Assembly (NCBI RefSeq): GCF_009830105.1
Contig: NZ_WURB01000011.1
Span: 1 to 64,000 of the forward strand
Direction: 5' to 3'
Length of the DNA stretch: 64,000 bases
Source of the DNA: Microvirga makkahensis
GTDB taxonomy: Bacteria; Pseudomonadota; Alphaproteobacteria; Rhizobiales; Beijerinckiaceae
Positions 36,421 to 44,364 of the stretch are shown here, piece after piece. Both the position numbers and the translations under genes were made by a program. The notes below the pieces were generated by a model, which saw nothing but the letters and a program-made list of their open reading frames with translations, was not told the DNA's origin and ran no database searches. Position 1 is the first letter of the stretch; each line of letters starts with the position of its first letter.

Positions 36421-37227
36421 TCAGGCGGTCGCGGCGCGGGGCTCACGGCGTTTTGCGCTCTGCTGGAAGAACAGCGCTTGGCTGATCACGGCCGACACGT
36501 TTGCAGGCTGGAACGGCTTGGCGATGAGGAAGGCCGGCTCGGGCCGCTCACCGGTCAGGAACCGCTCCGGATAGGCGGTGATGAAGATCACCGGCACTTC
36601 GAAGGATTTCAGGAGATCATTGACCGCGTCGAGACCCGAGCTGCCATCGGCGAGCTGGATATCCGCGAGGATCAGCCCGGGCTGCTTGGTGGAAGCAAGC
36701 TTGACGGCCTCGGTGCGCGTCCGGGCGACCCCGGTGACGTTGTGGCCAAGCCCTTCCACGAGAGCCTCGAGGTCCATGGCGATCAACGGCTCGTCCTCGA
36801 TGATGAGGATGTCCGTCGCCATGTCCGCAGCCAACTCACGACCGGCCTCGTCGACGAGCTCGCGCACTGTGTTCGTATCCACATCGAGAATTTGGCCGAC
36901 CTCCTCTTCGCCGAAGCCCTCAAGGCACGACAGGAGGAACGCCTGGCGCGGAAGCGGAGTAATCTGTCCGAGGCGAACCTCCGCCGGAAGATCACGCTGG
37001 ATCTGCTCACTGCGCCCGTTGACGGATAGCGAGTTCCAGATGCGGGTGAAGACCTGGAAGAGCTCAACCTTGACGTTACCAGAGGGCCCGATGGTCTCAG
37101 GCTCGCTCACCAACGTTTCAAGGGTCGCAGCCACATAGGCATCACCAGCCATCTGGCTGCCCGTGAGAGCGCGTGCATAACGGCGAAGATACGGTAAATG
37201 CTGGACGACAAGCTGAGCTGTCGACAT
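36421..37227 (-). CDS. phyR: PhyR anti-anti-sigma response regulator
   Basis: A 268-residue protein with an N-terminal EcfG-like sigma mimic (about 1-125; YLRRYARALTGSQMAGDAYV and ITPLPRQAFLLSCLEGFGEE) and a C-terminal receiver from about 138. The acidic pocket is IIEDEPLIAMD, the phosphorylated aspartate is D189 in ILADIQLADG, and FITAYPE and AKPF complete the active site. When phosphorylated, it sequesters the anti-sigma factor NepR and releases EcfG, turning on the general stress response. It diverges from nepR-ecfG, and both sides carry perfect EcfG promoters. No PhyK/HWE histidine kinase gene is in the window. Confidence 0.97.
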   Translation of the reverse strand: MSTAQLVVQHLPYLRRYARALTGSQMAGDAYVAATLETLVSEPETIGPSGNVKVELFQVFTRIWNSLSVNGRSEQIQRDLPAEVRLGQITPLPRQAFLLSCLEGFGEEEVGQILDVDTNTVRELVDEAGRELAADMATDILIIEDEPLIAMDLEALVEGLGHNVTGVARTRTEAVKLASTKQPGLILADIQLADGSSGLDAVNDLLKSFEVPVIFITAYPERFLTGERPEPAFLIAKPFQPANVSAVISQALFFQQSAKRREPRAATA

Positions 37228-37277
37228 TCGCTTCCCCTTATTAAGTGCTTTTGCCTCGTTGTACCGATGGTCCTTTC

Positions 37278-37302
37278 AACGTGGCAGAGCTGGAAAAGTT
37301 CC
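37278..37302 (-). promoter_or_regulatory. EcfG promoter for phyR
   Basis: On the minus strand: GGAAC (37302-37298), 16-base spacer, CGTT (37281-37278). Exact consensus about 50 bases before the phyR ATG. Its -35 element is only six bases from the -35 element of the divergent nepR promoter. Confidence 0.85.
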
Positions 37303-37308
37303 ATTCCT

Positions 37309-37333
37309 GGAACTGTATTCAGCAACAAGCGTT
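37309..37333 (+). promoter_or_regulatory. EcfG promoter for nepR-ecfG
   Basis: GGAAC at 37309-37313, 16-base spacer, CGTT at 37330-37333. Exact consensus; it makes the sigma/anti-sigma operon autoregulated. About 75 bases of leader precede the nepR ATG. Confidence 0.85.
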
Positions 37334-37412
37334 ATTGCTCGAAAATCAGTATAGAGCTACTGCCAAGGTTGGCCATCCCTTAATAGGGTCAAGGGATGTC
37401 AAGGGGAATCAG

Positions 37413-37628
37413 ATGACAAGCGATAAGGGGAACAAGCTGGCTCGGGCACTCCCGAGAACATCTGTGAATGACAAGCTTGGAACCGATGCAAGACTCGACA
37501 GCGGCAGCCAGAAGCGCATTGGCGACCAGCTGCGCGCCATGTACGACGAATTGATGCAGCAACCCGTCCCGGAGCGCTTCAGGGAGTTGCTGGACCAGCT
37601 GGAAAAGAAAAAGGACGGGGCGCAATGA
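37413..37628 (+). CDS. nepR: Anti-sigma factor NepR
   Basis: A 71-residue protein starting at ATG 37413 after AAGGGGAATCAG. The core IGDQLRAMYDELMQQPVPER and FRELLDQLE is the NepR signature that wraps the sigma factor or, alternatively, phosphorylated PhyR. The N-terminal 25 residues are likely disordered. Its stop overlaps the ecfG start (ATGA at 37625-37628), keeping the two proteins in proportion. Confidence 0.95.
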   Translation: MTSDKGNKLARALPRTSVNDKLGTDARLDSGSQKRIGDQLRAMYDELMQQPVPERFRELLDQLEKKKDGAQ

Positions 37629-38164
37629 ACCCCGAGCCTGACTTGAGGGAGGCTCTGCTTGCTGCGGTACCCAGCCTACGCGCCTTTGCCATCTCCCTTT
37701 CAGGTCAGGTCGACAAGGCAGACGACCTTGTTCAGGAGACCCTCCTCCGCGCCCTTGCCAATCTTCACCGCTTTGAGCTGGGCACCAACCTTAATGCTTG
37801 GCTCTTCACAATCCTGCGAAACCTCTTTCACTCCGAATACCGCAAGCGCCGGCGGGAGGTCGAAGACCCGGACGGCTCCTATGCCAGTCATTTGAGGGTC
37901 CAGCCGGAACAGGGATCTCACCTCGATTTCGAGGATTTCCGCACCGCCCTCGCCCGCCTCCCCTCAGACCAGCGGGAAGCCCTGCTGCTGGTCGGAGCCT
38001 CGGGGTTTTCCTATGAGGAGGCCGCCTGCATCTGCGGATGCGCCGTCGGCACCATCAAGAGCCGCGTCAACCGGGCACGCCTGCGTCTGGCCGCACTCCT
38101 GAACATGGACGACATGGATGACCTGGGCCCCGACGGCATGACCCGCGCGGCTCTCCAGGGCTGA
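37625..38164 (+). CDS. ecfG: ECF sigma factor EcfG (general stress response)
   Basis: A 179-residue ECF15-type sigma factor. Region 2 has VDKADDLVQETLLRALANLH and ELGTNLNAWLFTILRNLFHS; region 4 has LARLPSDQREALLLVGASGF and GCAVGTIKSRVNRARLRL, the helix-turn-helix reading the -35. It directs RNA polymerase to GGAAC-CGTT promoters, of which nine exact matches lie within about 4.2 kb around it. Held inactive by NepR until PhyR is phosphorylated. Confidence 0.97.
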   Translation: MNPEPDLREALLAAVPSLRAFAISLSGQVDKADDLVQETLLRALANLHRFELGTNLNAWLFTILRNLFHSEYRKRRREVEDPDGSYASHLRVQPEQGSHLDFEDFRTALARLPSDQREALLLVGASGFSYEEAACICGCAVGTIKSRVNRARLRLAALLNMDDMDDLGPDGMTRAALQG

Positions 38165-38251
38165 TCGGAGAACGGCTTCGGTCCAATGAAAACGCCGCCC
38201 CGTGAGGCGGCGCCTTCATCGATACAGGTGAGTCACCCATTCCATGGGGCT

Positions 38252-38425
38252 TCACATCGGGCTTCGTCCGCGCAGAAGGCCGATCACGGCCGAAATGGCG
38301 AAGAGCACGATCGCAACGAAGAAGATCAGCTTCGCGATCTCGACAGCGGTGCCGGCGATGCCGCCGAAACCGAACAGAGCCGCGATCAGTGCGATGATGA
38401 GAAAAGTGACAGCCCAACCGAGCAT
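38252..38425 (-). CDS. DUF1328 (YtjA-like) small membrane protein
   Basis: A 57-residue membrane protein with two hydrophobic helices: [20 protein letters not shown], then [20 protein letters not shown], ending in LLRGRSPM. This is the DUF1328/YtjA family, often stress-induced in alphaproteobacteria. The ATG at 38425 is preceded by GAGG; the longer frame to 38509 would run through the promoter. A perfect EcfG promoter lies about 55 bases upstream. It is convergent with ecfG. Confidence 0.9.
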   Translation of the reverse strand: MLGWAVTFLIIALIAALFGFGGIAGTAVEIAKLIFFVAIVLFAISAVIGLLRGRSPM

Positions 38426-38477
38426 GGCGTTACCTCGCTTAGTTTCAAGATCAGCTTTCAGCCGATGACCTTCAACC

Positions 38478-38503
38478 AACGCCAAGCGCGACAGTGAGGT
38501 TCC
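38478..38503 (-). promoter_or_regulatory. EcfG promoter for the DUF1328 gene
   Basis: On the minus strand: GGAAC (38503-38499), 17-base spacer, CGTT (38481-38478), exact consensus. Confidence 0.75.
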
Positions 38504-38570
38504 GACCAAAAGACGAACACTCAGTTTTTAGAACCTTGGCATAAGTATTTTTTGGAGATTCTCTGAACAT

Positions 38571-38595
38571 GGAACCCAGCTCTTTCAGGTACGTT
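38571..38595 (+). promoter_or_regulatory. EcfG promoter for the 69-residue membrane protein
   Basis: GGAAC at 38571-38575, 16-base spacer, CGTT at 38592-38595, exact consensus, 27 bases before the start codon. Confidence 0.75.
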
Positions 38596-38621
38596 TTTCA
38601 GAACACCTGGGAGAGATGTCG

Positions 38622-38831
38622 ATGACCCGTTCAGTTGCCCTTCGCACATTTGTCATTTTCATACTTCTTACTTTGCTCGCAGGCGTCACGGGCTTGGCGT
38701 CACAGACCGAAATTGCGGAAATCGTCTTCTTGATCGGAGCGTCCTTGTCTGCGTTGCTCCTGTTCATCGCAGTGGCCGCGCAGGCCTCCGCCCCCGCTCC
38801 GATTCCGGTGCGCGTGCGGCGTCGCCGCTGA
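38622..38831 (+). CDS. Small two-helix membrane protein under EcfG control
   Basis: A 69-residue protein: TFVIFILLTLLAGVTGLA and IVFLIGASLSALLLFIAVAA are two membrane helices, with a basic tail VRVRRRR. ATG 38622 is better spaced from GGGAGAG than ATG 38616. No family is recognised beyond small stress-related membrane peptides. It has its own EcfG promoter and ends at a shared terminator. Confidence 0.7.
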   Translation: MTRSVALRTFVIFILLTLLAGVTGLASQTEIAEIVFLIGASLSALLLFIAVAAQASAPAPIPVRVRRRR

Positions 38832-38855
38832 TCGCATCATCCATCGTCAAGAAAG

Positions 38856-38880
38856 AAAGGCGGCTCTCGGAGCCGCCTTT
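38856..38880. terminator. Bidirectional terminator
   Basis: AAAGGCGGCTC, loop TCG, GAGCCGCCTTT between the small membrane protein gene (plus) and the SDR gene (minus). Short T runs on both strands. Confidence 0.75.
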
Positions 38881-38886
38881 CTGCTG

Positions 38887-39747
38887 TCAGGATTCGGTCG
38901 GATCGCCGCCGTTCGGATGCAGGATCGAGCCCGTGATGTAGGACGCGTCCTCGCAGGCCAGGAACAGATAGGAGGGTGCGACCTCATTGGGCTGGCCCGG
39001 GCGCTTGAGCGGCGTGTTCGCGCCGAAACTCTTCACCTTCTCGGCCGGAAACGTCGCAGGGATCAGCGGCGTCCAGATCGGTCCGGGCGCGACGCCGTTC
39101 ACGCGGATGCCCTGTTCCGCGAGCTTTTGCGCCAGCGAGCGCGTGAAGGCGACGATGGCGCCTTTCGTGGCGCTGTAGTCCAGAAGCTCCGAGCTGCCGC
39201 GATAGGCTGTGACAGACGTCGTGTTGATGATGGCCGCCCCTCGCTTCAGATGGGGCATCGCCGCCTGGACCATATAGAAATAGCCGAAGATGTTGGTCCT
39301 GAACGTCCGGTCGATCTGCTCGGGACTGATCTCAGAAATTTCACCCTTGGGGTGCTGCTCGGCCGCGTTGTTCACGAGCACATCGAGCTTGCCGAAGCGC
39401 TGGATCGCCTGATCCACGGCGGACCGGCAAAAGCCGGGATCGCCCACGTCGCCGGCGATGGTCAGGCATGCGCGCCCCTCCCTCTCCACGAGCTGCTTCG
39501 TGGCCTGCGCATCCTCCGTCTCGTTGAGGTAGACGATGGCGATGTCGGCTCCCTCCCGCGCGAAGAGAACGGCGACCGCCCGTCCGATGCCGCTGTCGCC
39601 GCCGGTGATGAGAGCCGTCCTGCCCTGAAGCCGGTTGCTCCCGGGATAACGCGGCTCGTAGTCGGGCCTCGGGTTCATCTCGGTCTCATGACCGGGTTGC
39701 CGGTCCTGCACCTGCGGCGGAAGCGTCTGCTCTTGTCCGGAGCTCAT
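38887..39747 (-). CDS. SDR-family oxidoreductase (YghA/YdaD stress type)
   Basis: A 286-residue short-chain dehydrogenase with a 40-residue N-terminal extension of the YghA/general stress protein 39 type (QDRQPGHETEMNPRPDYEPR). The NAD(P) motif is TGGDSGIGRAVAVLFAREGA. NNAAEQHP follows, and the catalytic YSATKGAIV with Ser in TTSVTAYRG. The C-terminus has the usual SYITGSILHPNGG. The ATG is preceded by AAAGGATGATGCC. Upstream, a promoter one base off the EcfG consensus suggests stress control. Likely an aldehyde or alcohol oxidoreductase. Confidence 0.92.
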   Translation of the reverse strand: MSSGQEQTLPPQVQDRQPGHETEMNPRPDYEPRYPGSNRLQGRTALITGGDSGIGRAVAVLFAREGADIAIVYLNETEDAQATKQLVEREGRACLTIAGDVGDPGFCRSAVDQAIQRFGKLDVLVNNAAEQHPKGEISEISPEQIDRTFRTNIFGYFYMVQAAMPHLKRGAAIINTTSVTAYRGSSELLDYSATKGAIVAFTRSLAQKLAEQGIRVNGVAPGPIWTPLIPATFPAEKVKSFGANTPLKRPGQPNEVAPSYLFLACEDASYITGSILHPNGGDPTES

Positions 39748-39768
39748 GGCATCATCCTTTTCTGAGAG

Positions 39769-39793
39769 AACGATGCGGGCTCTCGTCCGGTCC
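39769..39793 (-). promoter_or_regulatory. Near-match EcfG promoter for the SDR gene
   Basis: On the minus strand: GGACC (39793-39789), 16-base spacer, CGTT (39772-39769), one mismatch in the -35. Confidence 0.35.
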
Positions 39794-39805
39794 TCGGGAA
39801 AAGGA

Positions 39806-39836
39806 GGAGCCCGCGTCGAGGCTCAACGCGGGCTCC
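39806..39836 (-). terminator. Probable terminator of the NCS2 permease gene
   Basis: GGAGCCCGCGT and ACGCGGGCTCC form an 11-pair stem around a nine-base loop, followed on the minus strand by a weak CCTTTTCC tract. Confidence 0.55.
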
Positions 39837-39861
39837 TTGAAGCGTGTTCCTGTGCGCTCGT

Positions 39862-41190
39862 TTAAACGTGCGGGGGCTCGGCGGTGCGGGCCGGCGCCAT
39901 GTTCAGGATGTGATAAAGAATGATCGCTCCGAATGTCGCCGTGCCGATGCCGTCGAGCGTGAAGCCCGCGACGTTCAGCTTGAAGTTGCCCGCCCCCAGG
40001 ATCAGAGCGACCGCCACGGTGATGAGGTTGCGCGGATTCGAGAAGTCGACCCGGTTCTCCACCCAGATCCGGCCCGCGGTCGCGGCGATGAGGCCGAATA
40101 CCACGATGGACAGACCGCCGAGCACCGGACCCGGAATGGTGCCGATGAAGGCGCCAAATTTCGGCGACAGGCCGAGCAGCAGCGCGAATCCCGCGGCGAT
40201 GATGAAGACCAGCGTCGAATAGATGCGGGTCACCGCCATCACGCCCATATTCTCGGCATAGGTGGTCATGCCCGTGCCGCCGGCGGCGCCGGACAGCATC
40301 GTGGCCAGACCGTCGCCCATGAAGGCGCGCCCGAGATACGGATCGAGATTGCGGCCGGTCATTGCGCCGATGGCCTTGATGTGCCCGAGGTTCTCGGCGA
40401 CCAGGATGATGGCCACAGGCGCGATCAGGCTCACCGCTCTCATGTCGAAGACAGGGCTCTGGAAGGTCGGAAGCCCGAACCAGGCCGCTTCTCCGATTTT
40501 CGCGAAGTCGATGGGCGTTCCATAGCCCATGAGATTCGCGAAGATGAAGTAGATCAGATAGCCGAATGCGCCGCCGAGGAGCACCGGCAGACGCCGCCAC
40601 ATACCCGGCGCATAAACCGCGACGAGGCCGACCGACAGCACCGTGGCGAGTGCGATCCAACGGGCGAAGTCGGAGCCGTTCGCATTGTCGGGCGTCACGC
40701 CCGACGCGCTGTTGATGGCGATGGGCGCCAGCACGAGGCCGATGGCGGCGACGATGGCGCCGGTGACCACCGGCGGCATGAGCCTCTCGATCCAGCGATG
40801 CCCCGCCATCTGAACCACAAGGCCGATGACGAAATAGAGCGCACCCGCGGCGATGATGCCGCCCAGGGCCAGAGGGATGCTCGGGTTCGGGCTGCCGACC
40901 GAGGCGCCGGTGGCGACGAGCACCGGGCCGATGAAGGCGAAGCTCGATCCGAGATAGCTCGGCACGCGGCCGCCGACCACGAAGAAGAAGATCAGCGTGG
41001 CGAGGCCGGAAAACAGGATGGAGACGTTCGGATCGAAGCCCATCAGGATCGGAGCCAGCACCGTGGCGCCGAACATGGCCACCACATGCTGCAGGCCCAC
41101 GACGACCATCTGGCCCGTCGGGAGCCTTTCGTCCGGCATGATGACGCCTTCGGTCTTCAAGGCCCATTTAGGCAGGAAACTGTCGGTCAT
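39862..41190 (-). CDS. NCS2 nucleobase (uracil/xanthine) permease
   Basis: A 442-residue permease with about 14 hydrophobic segments. GLQHVVAMFGATVLAPILMG at the N-terminus, LGSSFAFIGPVL and AENLGHIKAIGAMTGRNLDP are NCS2 hallmarks, and TGMTTYAENMGVMAVTRIYS is the UraA-type substrate motif. The ATG is preceded by GGGGGAATAACAT. It should bring in uracil or a related base by proton symport. It resembles UraA/RutG more than xanthine carriers, but no pyrimidine genes flank it, so specificity is open. Confidence 0.92.
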   Translation of the reverse strand: MTDSFLPKWALKTEGVIMPDERLPTGQMVVVGLQHVVAMFGATVLAPILMGFDPNVSILFSGLATLIFFFVVGGRVPSYLGSSFAFIGPVLVATGASVGSPNPSIPLALGGIIAAGALYFVIGLVVQMAGHRWIERLMPPVVTGAIVAAIGLVLAPIAINSASGVTPDNANGSDFARWIALATVLSVGLVAVYAPGMWRRLPVLLGGAFGYLIYFIFANLMGYGTPIDFAKIGEAAWFGLPTFQSPVFDMRAVSLIAPVAIILVAENLGHIKAIGAMTGRNLDPYLGRAFMGDGLATMLSGAAGGTGMTTYAENMGVMAVTRIYSTLVFIIAAGFALLLGLSPKFGAFIGTIPGPVLGGLSIVVFGLIAATAGRIWVENRVDFSNPRNLITVAVALILGAGNFKLNVAGFTLDGIGTATFGAIILYHILNMAPARTAEPPHV

Positions 41191-41356
41191 ATGTTATTCC
41201 CCCACACAACGCCGCTTGAGGTGGCACCCTAGTGCCAGGGATGGCGGAATGGCTAGCGGCCGAAATGACTTATTAACCGCTGCCGGAGCTCCATTTCTGG
41301 ACAATTGCCTGCCCGGCGGACACATCATCTCCGCCCACAAGTCATGAGGAGCAGCA

Positions 41357-42376
41357 ATGCGCAAGGACCATAACGTACCGGAAGGCATGGTGCACAACCT
41401 CCGGATCGACAGCCAGTGCCTGAAAGGCAACCTCCTGGGCGACCCGTCCCTGCGGCGGATCGACGTCTACGTGCCGGCCGGGCACGACGGCCGCGGACTG
41501 CCTCTCCTCGTGGACCTCGTCGGCTATACGGCAGGCGGCCCCGCGCATACGAACTGGAAGAACTACGGAGAGAACCTTCCGGAGCGGCTCGACCGCCTGA
41601 TCGGAACGGACGCGATGCCCCCGGTGGTCGTGGCGTTCCCCGACTGTTTCACCCGTCTCGGCGGCAATCAATATGTCGACAGCGCCGCAATGGGCGCCTG
41701 GGAGACTTTCCTCATCCGCGAGATGGTGCCCTTTCTCGAAGAGCGCTTCGGGTGCGGCGGCGAGGGACGCAGGGGGATTTTCGGCAAGAGTTCTGGCGGC
41801 TACGGCTCTCTCGTCCACGCGATGCGCCACGGCGGCTCGGTCTGGTCGGTGGCGGCCTCCCATTCCGGAGATGTGGGGTTCGAGTATCTCTATCATCTCG
41901 GCGAATTCGCCGGCGCGCTGCGCCACCTTGCCGGTCACGGCATGTCCATCGAAGCCTTCCTCAGCAAGTTCGAGCAGGGCCCCAAAGCCAAGGACCAGGA
42001 CTGGCACGTGCTGATGCTGCTCGCCCAGGCAGCGAGCTTCGATCCCGACCCGAGCCAGTTCTGCGGCATCCGGCTGCCGGTCGATCTCCAGACCTGCGAA
42101 ATGATCGAGGAGCGCTGGGCCAACTGGCTGCGCTGGGATCCGCTGCGCATGGCCGATGACGAAGCCTGCCGGGAAAACCTCCGCAAGCTGAAGGCCTTCT
42201 ACATCGATTGCGGCGATGTCGATCAGTACAACATGGTCTATGGCTCGCGCCAATTGCACCGGAAGCTCGAGGCCGCGGGCATCGCCCATGTTTACGAGGA
42301 ATTTCCGGACAACCACTCGTCCGTGGATTACCGCATGGATGTGAGCCTGCCCCTTCTGGCGAGGGCCCTCGCCTGA
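41357..42376 (+). CDS. Putative esterase (alpha/beta hydrolase, esterase D type)
   Basis: A 339-residue hydrolase. FGKSSGGYGSLVHAMRHG contains the nucleophile serine, DCGDVDQYN a plausible acid and FPDNHSSVDYR the histidine. The fold is of the S-formylglutathione hydrolase/putative esterase group, but longer and without the usual extended N-terminal motif. GAGGAGCAGCA precedes ATG 41357. No signal peptide. The substrate is unknown. It ends six bases before the convergent flavoprotein gene. Confidence 0.85.
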   Translation: MRKDHNVPEGMVHNLRIDSQCLKGNLLGDPSLRRIDVYVPAGHDGRGLPLLVDLVGYTAGGPAHTNWKNYGENLPERLDRLIGTDAMPPVVVAFPDCFTRLGGNQYVDSAAMGAWETFLIREMVPFLEERFGCGGEGRRGIFGKSSGGYGSLVHAMRHGGSVWSVAASHSGDVGFEYLYHLGEFAGALRHLAGHGMSIEAFLSKFEQGPKAKDQDWHVLMLLAQAASFDPDPSQFCGIRLPVDLQTCEMIEERWANWLRWDPLRMADDEACRENLRKLKAFYIDCGDVDQYNMVYGSRQLHRKLEAAGIAHVYEEFPDNHSSVDYRMDVSLPLLARALA

Positions 42377-42381
42377 CGGGC

Positions 42382-43329
42382 TCACGTGCCTCCCGGCTCA
42401 TCCTCGGTCGGCAGGTCGCAATGATTGTGAATATGCGTGGCGGCATGGGCGGCATGGCCCATGCCGACGACGATCTGGTCGAGGCCGCGCACGACATCGC
42501 CCGCCGCATAGAGCCCCTTTACGGTGGTCTGGCAATGCTCGTCGACGAGCAGACTTCCCGATCGATCCTGCTCGGCCCCCAGGGACAGGGCGAGGTCGGA
42601 GCGATATTTGAGGCCCAGGGCCGAATAGAGCACGTCGAAGCGGTGCTCCTTGCCGCCCACATGAAGCGCGGAAATGCGGTCGTTCTCCATGTCGAGGGTT
42701 TCCACGGGAGCCTCGACGATCTTGATGCCGTGCTCGTCGAGCCGTCCTCTCTGCTCCGGCGTCAACTCGAGACTCTGCCCGAGCGTCAGCAGGGTCACGT
42801 CGCGGGAATAGGTCCGCGCGATGAACACCGCCTCCCCCAAGCCGTGGGATCCATAGGCGATGACGGCGATTTTCTGGTCCCGGGATTCATAGCCGTCGCA
42901 GATGGGGCAATAACGCACGAGGCCGCGCTGCACGGCGTTGGGCACGTCCGGCAGGTCGGGCTCGATATCGACCGCACCCGTGGCAAGGACCACGCGTTTG
43001 GCGGAGATCTGACTGGTGCCGCCCCTGTCGTCCTCGACGAGGGCGATGAAGCGGTCCGGCTGCCTGCGAAGTCCCGTCACCCGCCCGCTCCGGATGCACT
43101 CGCCGTACTGCTCCAGATTGGCGCGCGCCCGCGCCAGAAGGTCGGGGCCGGAAATGCCGTCTGCGAACATCGGGATGTTGTGGCTGGTCGGGATCCAGGC
43201 CGCCCGGGGCGTTCCGCTGTCGACGATCAGGAAGCGGCGCTTGAACCGCGCAAGGTAAAGCCCTGTCGTCAGTCCCGCCGGCCCGCCGCCGACGATCAGG
43301 CAATCGAGAATGTCTCCGTTCGCTCCCAT
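42382..43329 (-). CDS. Thioredoxin reductase-like FAD oxidoreductase
   Basis: A 315-residue class II flavoprotein. It has an FAD motif LIVGGGPAGLTTGLYLARFK at about 11-30, the redox-active pair CPICDG at 141-146 and the C-terminal FAD site GLYAAGDVV. The frame is open far upstream to 44454, but that part is antisense to the epimerase gene, and ATG 43329 gives the family length. The N-terminal and CxxC arrangement is thioredoxin reductase-like, but many such short proteins reduce other partners. Confidence 0.9.
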   Translation of the reverse strand: MGANGDILDCLIVGGGPAGLTTGLYLARFKRRFLIVDSGTPRAAWIPTSHNIPMFADGISGPDLLARARANLEQYGECIRSGRVTGLRRQPDRFIALVEDDRGGTSQISAKRVVLATGAVDIEPDLPDVPNAVQRGLVRYCPICDGYESRDQKIAVIAYGSHGLGEAVFIARTYSRDVTLLTLGQSLELTPEQRGRLDEHGIKIVEAPVETLDMENDRISALHVGGKEHRFDVLYSALGLKYRSDLALSLGAEQDRSGSLLVDEHCQTTVKGLYAAGDVVRGLDQIVVGMGHAAHAATHIHNHCDLPTEDEPGGT

Positions 43330-43488
43330 CCGGCCGTGGCCCCCTTCTGCTGAACCCAGAGGAAGCACAACTCGCGAGAGGGGCAAAAGATCGTCGCCGA
43401 GGCTGTGCGGACTGGTGAATTGGAGTTGAGTGTCCGGAGCCCATTGGACACGATAGGGCACCAGGCCGCAGCACTTCAGGAGCATCTC

Positions 43489-44364
43489 ATGACGGTCACG
43501 CTGTCGAACGCCCATCTCAAAGCCCAGATCTCCTCGCGGGGCGCGGAACTGATCCGCCTGTGCGACGAGGAGGGTCGGGAACTCTTGTGGGACGGCGATC
43601 CGGCGTTCTGGACGGGGCGCTCCCCCCTCCTCTTCCCGATCGTCGGCCGCCTGCGCGATGATCAAGCGCTCATCGACGGGCGCGTCTATCCCATGAAGCA
43701 GCACGGTTTCGCCCGCCTCTCGACCTTCGAGATCGTCGATGCGTCGCTTGAATTCTGCCGGCTCCGCTTGAAGGCAGACGATAAGACACGCGAACAGTTT
43801 CCTTTCGATTTCCGGCTGGACATGACCTACCGGCTCGAGGGAGGAAGGCTGATCTTCCTGGCATCGGTCACGAATCCCGAGAGCCGCCCTATTCCTGTCT
43901 CGTTCGGCTTCCATCCCGCCCTGCGGTGGCCCCTGCCCTATGGCGGCGAGCGGAACGCGCACGAGATCCTTTTCGAGACGGCGGAACCCGCGTCCCTGCA
44001 CATGCTGTCGGATGGATTGATCGGGCCTGCCTCTCGCCCGACGCCTGTGAAGGGCGACCGCCTGCCCTTGCGCGACGATCTTTTCGATGACGGGGCGCTG
44101 GTCTGGAGCACGCTCGCGAGCCGCAGGGTCCGCTACGGCGTTCCGGGCCGCCGGTCGCTCACGCTGTCCTTCCCCGGCATGCCGCATCTCGGCCTCTGGA
44201 CGAAGCCCGGTGCGGGCTATCTCTGCATCGAGCCGTGGCAGGGCCACGCGGATCCGGTCGGCTTCGAAGGTCCATTCAAGGACAAGCCCGGAATCGTGAT
44301 GATCCCGCCAGGAGAAATCCGCGATTTCACAATGGACATTGAGATCGATACCCCGACCTCTTAG
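43489..44364 (+). CDS. Aldose 1-epimerase family protein
   Basis: A 291-residue galactose-mutarotase-like protein starting at ATG 43489 after AGGAG. LWDGDPAFWTGRSPLLFPIV and VYPMKQHGFARLSTFEI (His), VSFGFHPALRWPL (His) and a late CIEPWQGHADPVG with Glu are the YeaD/LacX-type active-site features. It interconverts sugar anomers or a sugar phosphate. Its 3' end overlaps the shifted 3' end of the guanylyltransferase gene on the other strand by 38 bases. Confidence 0.9.
   Translation: MTVTLSNAHLKAQISSRGAELIRLCDEEGRELLWDGDPAFWTGRSPLLFPIVGRLRDDQALIDGRVYPMKQHGFARLSTFEIVDASLEFCRLRLKADDKTREQFPFDFRLDMTYRLEGGRLIFLASVTNPESRPIPVSFGFHPALRWPLPYGGERNAHEILFETAEPASLHMLSDGLIGPASRPTPVKGDRLPLRDDLFDDGALVWSTLASRRVRYGVPGRRSLTLSFPGMPHLGLWTKPGAGYLCIEPWQGHADPVGFEGPFKDKPGIVMIPPGEIRDFTMDIEIDTPTS

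Noticed and set aside
36293..36574. A 93-residue plus-strand frame starting after candidate small RNA 1
   Set aside because: It crosses the small RNA terminator and the phyR terminator and is antisense to phyR, so it is unlikely to be translated.
38187..38216. A possible ecfG terminator (CGCCGCC/GGCGGCG hairpin near 38191-38211)
   Set aside because: The stem is present but no T run follows on either strand, so I do not list it as a terminator.
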